From Candidatus Oleimmundimicrobium americanum (lineage in GTDB: Bacteria > Actinomycetota > Aquicultoria > UBA3085 > Oleimmundimicrobiaceae): a DNA stretch of 15,949 nt. A model generated the notes under the pieces. That model searched no databases. It saw only the letters and a program-made list of their open reading frames with translations, and was not told where the DNA came from. Both the position numbers and the translations under genes were made by a program. How positions within the stretch are numbered: the stretch's first letter is position 1; every line of letters starts with the position of its first letter. The stretch covers positions 1-15,949 of the forward strand of contig DFBH01000001.1 in NCBI GenBank assembly GCA_002366545.1, in the 5' to 3' direction. This document shows, piece after piece, positions 14,405-15,949 of the stretch.

Positions 14405-15446
14405 TTCCACCTTCATTTTTTTTGATGGAAGCTTTTATTTGAGTGATGTTTTGTTTAGCGTCTTCAGCCGAAGGCCCTTCAGGGCAAAGCTCTAAATATT
14501 TTTCGAATTCTTTAAGGGCATTTTGGGGCTCATTTTTTCCTCTCCAAAAAACAATGCCCAGATTAAAATGTGCATTGGGGTGATTGGGGTCTATCTTTAA
14601 GACCTCTTGGAACTCGCGGATGGCAGCGTCGTTCATACCCAAATAAAAATAGGATATGCCAAGGTCAGTTCTTATATTTGTATTGTTTGGCTGTATCTCC
14701 AGGGCGCGTTGGTACGTGTTAATTGCCAGTTGATATTGTTTGGTGTCGAAATAGAGATTGCCCAGTCCCACTAATGCTTGGAGGTCATTGGGATTATCTT
14801 GAAGCACTTTAAGGTAATCGTTTTTTTTAGCTTGATATATCTCTTCCTCAAGAGTTGCCTCCGATGGTATTTCGCCGGATTTCTTTGATGTATTAAAAAC
14901 TTTAAAATATAAAATACCAAAAATTGCCAAAATTAGGAAAACGGTTAGAATCCAAGGAACAACTCTTTTCCACGGTGTCCTTTTAAAAAAAGCCGATTCT
15001 TTTTTGGGCTCCACTTCTTTATGTTGAATGTTTATGCCCAAGGTTTGGGCTTTTAAAAGCATATTAAGGTCACTTGTTACGAGAGTTACTTTGCCCGGGT
15101 TCTTTTTGTGAATTTGGTAGGTTATTGCGAGTATGCGGTCATCTGTGCTTTTTAAACTCAAGGATTTGGGTATTTCTGCAGAAGTGATTAGGGTTGCTAC
15201 CTTAATTAGAGCTCTGTTTTTTGCTTTAACTCCTTCGCTTAGCTTGCCTTTTTCTGAAAGTTCAAAGAGCATTCGTGAAACTTCTCGACCATGATACTTT
15301 AAATCACCGCTAACACGAGCAGTTTTTAATTTATCTATCTCTGAAAGGACCGTTTCAGGAACAATCACCTCAGCGTCGGGGAAAGAATAGATGATATTGG
15401 GTTCTTCCAAGAGGACGTTTGTGTCGAGGACAAAAATATGTTTCAA
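14397..15446 (-). CDS. PIN domain-membrane anchor-TPR fusion protein
   Basis: With the start chosen here it has 349 aa. Residues 1-145 form a PIN nuclease domain like the one at the N-terminus of bacterial PhoH-type proteins: D8 in FVLDTNVLL, E36 in VPETVLSEIDKLK, D102/D103 in STDDRILAI and D126 in LVTSDLNMLLKAQTLG, i.e. a full acidic metal site. A charged linker leads to one membrane helix (about 163-184, VVPWILTVFLILAIFGILYF), then about three tetratricopeptide repeats (about 220-322; LVGLGNLYFDTKQYQLAINTYQRALEI is typical). No PhoH ATPase domain is present. The TTG at 15446 has TAAGGAGA 6 bases upstream and places the start exactly at the PIN domain (MKHIFVLDTN); the open frame reaches a TTG at 15485 without a ribosome binding site. 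Topology (PIN cytoplasmic, TPR outside) is inferred. It is the first gene of the trxB-trxA-DUF3842-cooT operon. RNA cleavage is plausible but unproven. Confidence 0.85.
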   Translation of the reverse strand: MKHIFVLDTNVLLEEPNIIYSFPDAEVIVPETVLSEIDKLKTARVSGDLKYHGREVSRMLFELSEKGKLSEGVKAKNRALIKVATLITSAEIPKSLSLKSTDDRILAITYQIHKKNPGKVTLVTSDLNMLLKAQTLGINIQHKEVEPKKESAFFKRTPWKRVVPWILTVFLILAIFGILYFKVFNTSKKSGEIPSEATLEEEIYQAKKNDYLKVLQDNPNDLQALVGLGNLYFDTKQYQLAINTYQRALEIQPNNTNIRTDLGISYFYLGMNDAAIREFQEVLKIDPNHPNAHFNLGIVFWRGKNEPQNALKEFEKYLELCPEGPSAEDAKQNITQIKASIKKNEGGNE

Positions 15447-15452
15447 GTTTTT

Positions 15453-15460
15453 TCTCCTTA
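15453..15460 (-). promoter_or_regulatory. Ribosome binding site deciding the PIN-TPR start
   Basis: TAAGGAGA on the minus strand, 6 bases before TTG 15446. It supports the shorter protein beginning at the PIN domain. Confidence 0.75.
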
Positions 15461-15492
15461 AACTTAGTAATTTCAGGCTCGGCAATTAATAT

Positions 15493-15498
15493 ATTATA
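15493..15498 (-). promoter_or_regulatory. -10 element candidate for the PIN-TPR/trx/cooT operon
   Basis: A perfect TATAAT on the minus strand, about 47 bases before TTG 15446, just upstream of the first gene of the operon. The hexamer 17 bases further up (TAGGCA) is a poor -35. Confidence 0.4.
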
Positions 15499-15599
15499 TC
15501 CTTTTTTCTTTTACCTGCCTATCTTGTAAATAATTCTAAAAAATAAGGAAATCAGGTTATCAGATATAATTTAATTATTGGGGAATGAACTTGCAGACG

Positions 15600-15634
15600 G
15601 AAAATAAAAAATGGTTGCGAACTACCTGTTCGCA
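15600..15634 (-). terminator. Rho-independent terminator of the zinc-ribbon gene
   Basis: TGCGAAC (15616-15622) and GTTCGCA (15628-15634) form a 7-bp stem with a 5-base loop. On the minus strand this is followed by ACCATTTTTTATTTT. It lies 9 bases after the stop codon of the gene at 15644-15817. Confidence 0.75.
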
Positions 15635-15643
15635 GTGAGTTTA

Positions 15644-15817
15644 TCAGGCAGTTTTCTTGTTGGCTCCACACGGAAGATTGCTAAAAAAGCAAGATAATTT
15701 GTCTATGGTTTTTTTCACGTCCGGGCTGCCGCAGCGGGGACATTTTAACTTTTGCTTTGGTTCTTTTTCCGGGATATTGAATAATAAGTGACACATTTGA
15801 CATTCAAAGACTTCCAT
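15644..15817 (-). CDS. Small zinc-ribbon protein
   Basis: A 57-aa protein, too short for many gene callers. It begins MEVFECQMCHLLF and has C6-x2-C9, then KCPRCGSPDVKK with C26-x2-C29: a two-knuckle zinc ribbon of the rubredoxin/FmdB-like kind. Two further cysteines (C43 and C50) follow in a less typical tail, LSCFFSNLPCGANKKTA. The function is unknown; such proteins often bind partner proteins or nucleic acid. Translation is well supported: ATG 15817 is preceded by AAGGAGTGAG, a TTGACA promoter element lies about 45 bases up, and a hairpin terminator follows the stop. These signals together make it a stand-alone unit, not part of the PIN-TPR operon downstream. Confidence 0.83.
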   Translation of the reverse strand: MEVFECQMCHLLFNIPEKEPKQKLKCPRCGSPDVKKTIDKLSCFFSNLPCGANKKTA

Positions 15818-15838
15818 TTGAACTCACTCCTTAAGAAT

Positions 15839-15867
15839 AAGGTATGGTCTCCTCTCGTTTTTGTCAA
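15839..15867 (-). promoter_or_regulatory. Predicted promoter of the zinc-ribbon gene
   Basis: On the minus strand, a perfect TTGACA (15862-15867) with a 17-base spacer to TACCTT (15839-15844), 22 bases before the ATG. The -10 is weak. Confidence 0.5.
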
Positions 15868-15887
15868 GGCAAGAAAGAGACCTCGTT

Positions 15888-15904
15888 TTCGTTTAAAGCG
15901 AAAC
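15888..15904. promoter_or_regulatory. Palindrome upstream of the zinc-ribbon promoter, possible operator
   Basis: TTTCGTTTAAAGCGAAA is a near-perfect inverted repeat (one T/G mismatch pair) centred about 30 bases upstream of the TTGACA element. An imperfect repeat of the neighbouring CCTCTCGTTTTTG (15850-15862) and CCTCGTTTTCG (15881-15891) lies beside it. It could be a regulator site; this is inference. Confidence 0.3.
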
Positions 15905-15949
15905 AATTGAAAAAAAGTTTAAATGATTAATTTGTTCATTTTCTTACTC

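Overview
The window (roughly 40% G+C by eye) reads as chromosome of an anaerobic or micro-aerobic bacterium. The basis is a class II (B12-type) ribonucleotide reductase, a CooT/DUF3842 pair of the kind found in CO- and acetyl-CoA-metabolising anaerobes, a DUF1858 redox protein, an AMP-forming acetyl-CoA synthetase, and strong purine-rich ribosome binding sites. A Gram-positive lineage (Clostridia-like or a deep anaerobic actinobacterial group) fits best, but this is inference; the 23S tail and the class II reductase are the sequences to place it with.

Layout. 1-490 is the end of an rRNA operon: 23S 3' end, spacer, 5S and a perfect 28-bp palindromic terminator. 491-3200 holds acs flanked on both sides by two copies of a short non-coding element with inverted ends, each lying just downstream of a terminator. 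3442-5302 (+) carries an orphan hypothetical gene, a 65-aa DUF1858 protein and an EamA-type transporter. 5309-9393 (-) carries a PAP2 phosphatase, a cold shock protein with its own promoter and terminator, a DUF166 protein and nrdJ. 9604-12137 (+) is a three-gene unit, divergent from nrdJ: a two-domain KaiC-like ATPase whose second domain has lost its P-loop, then two stand-alone V4R-type sensor proteins. 12197-15446 (-) is a tightly packed, probably single operon, read in the order PIN-membrane-TPR protein, trxB, trxA, DUF3842, cooT, and an 87-aa His/Cys-containing protein. 15644-15817 (-) is a 57-aa zinc-ribbon protein with its own promoter and terminator.

How they fit. NrdJ ends in a Cys-pair tail that needs an external dithiol reductant, and TrxA/TrxB encoded in the window can supply it. 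CooT is a nickel-binding protein of CO dehydrogenase maturation; here it is co-transcribed with thioredoxin genes and an 87-aa protein that shares its MCE N-terminus and has three consecutive histidines, which suggests a redox/nickel module. The KaiC-like/V4R/V4R unit looks like a small-molecule-sensing ATPase system with no DNA-binding or kinase output in the same operon; it is the best candidate here for an undescribed system.

Several starts were moved from the longest open frame on the basis of ribosome binding sites (second V4R protein, TrxA, TrxB, PIN-TPR protein). No CRISPR array, tRNA, transposase gene or phage gene was seen.
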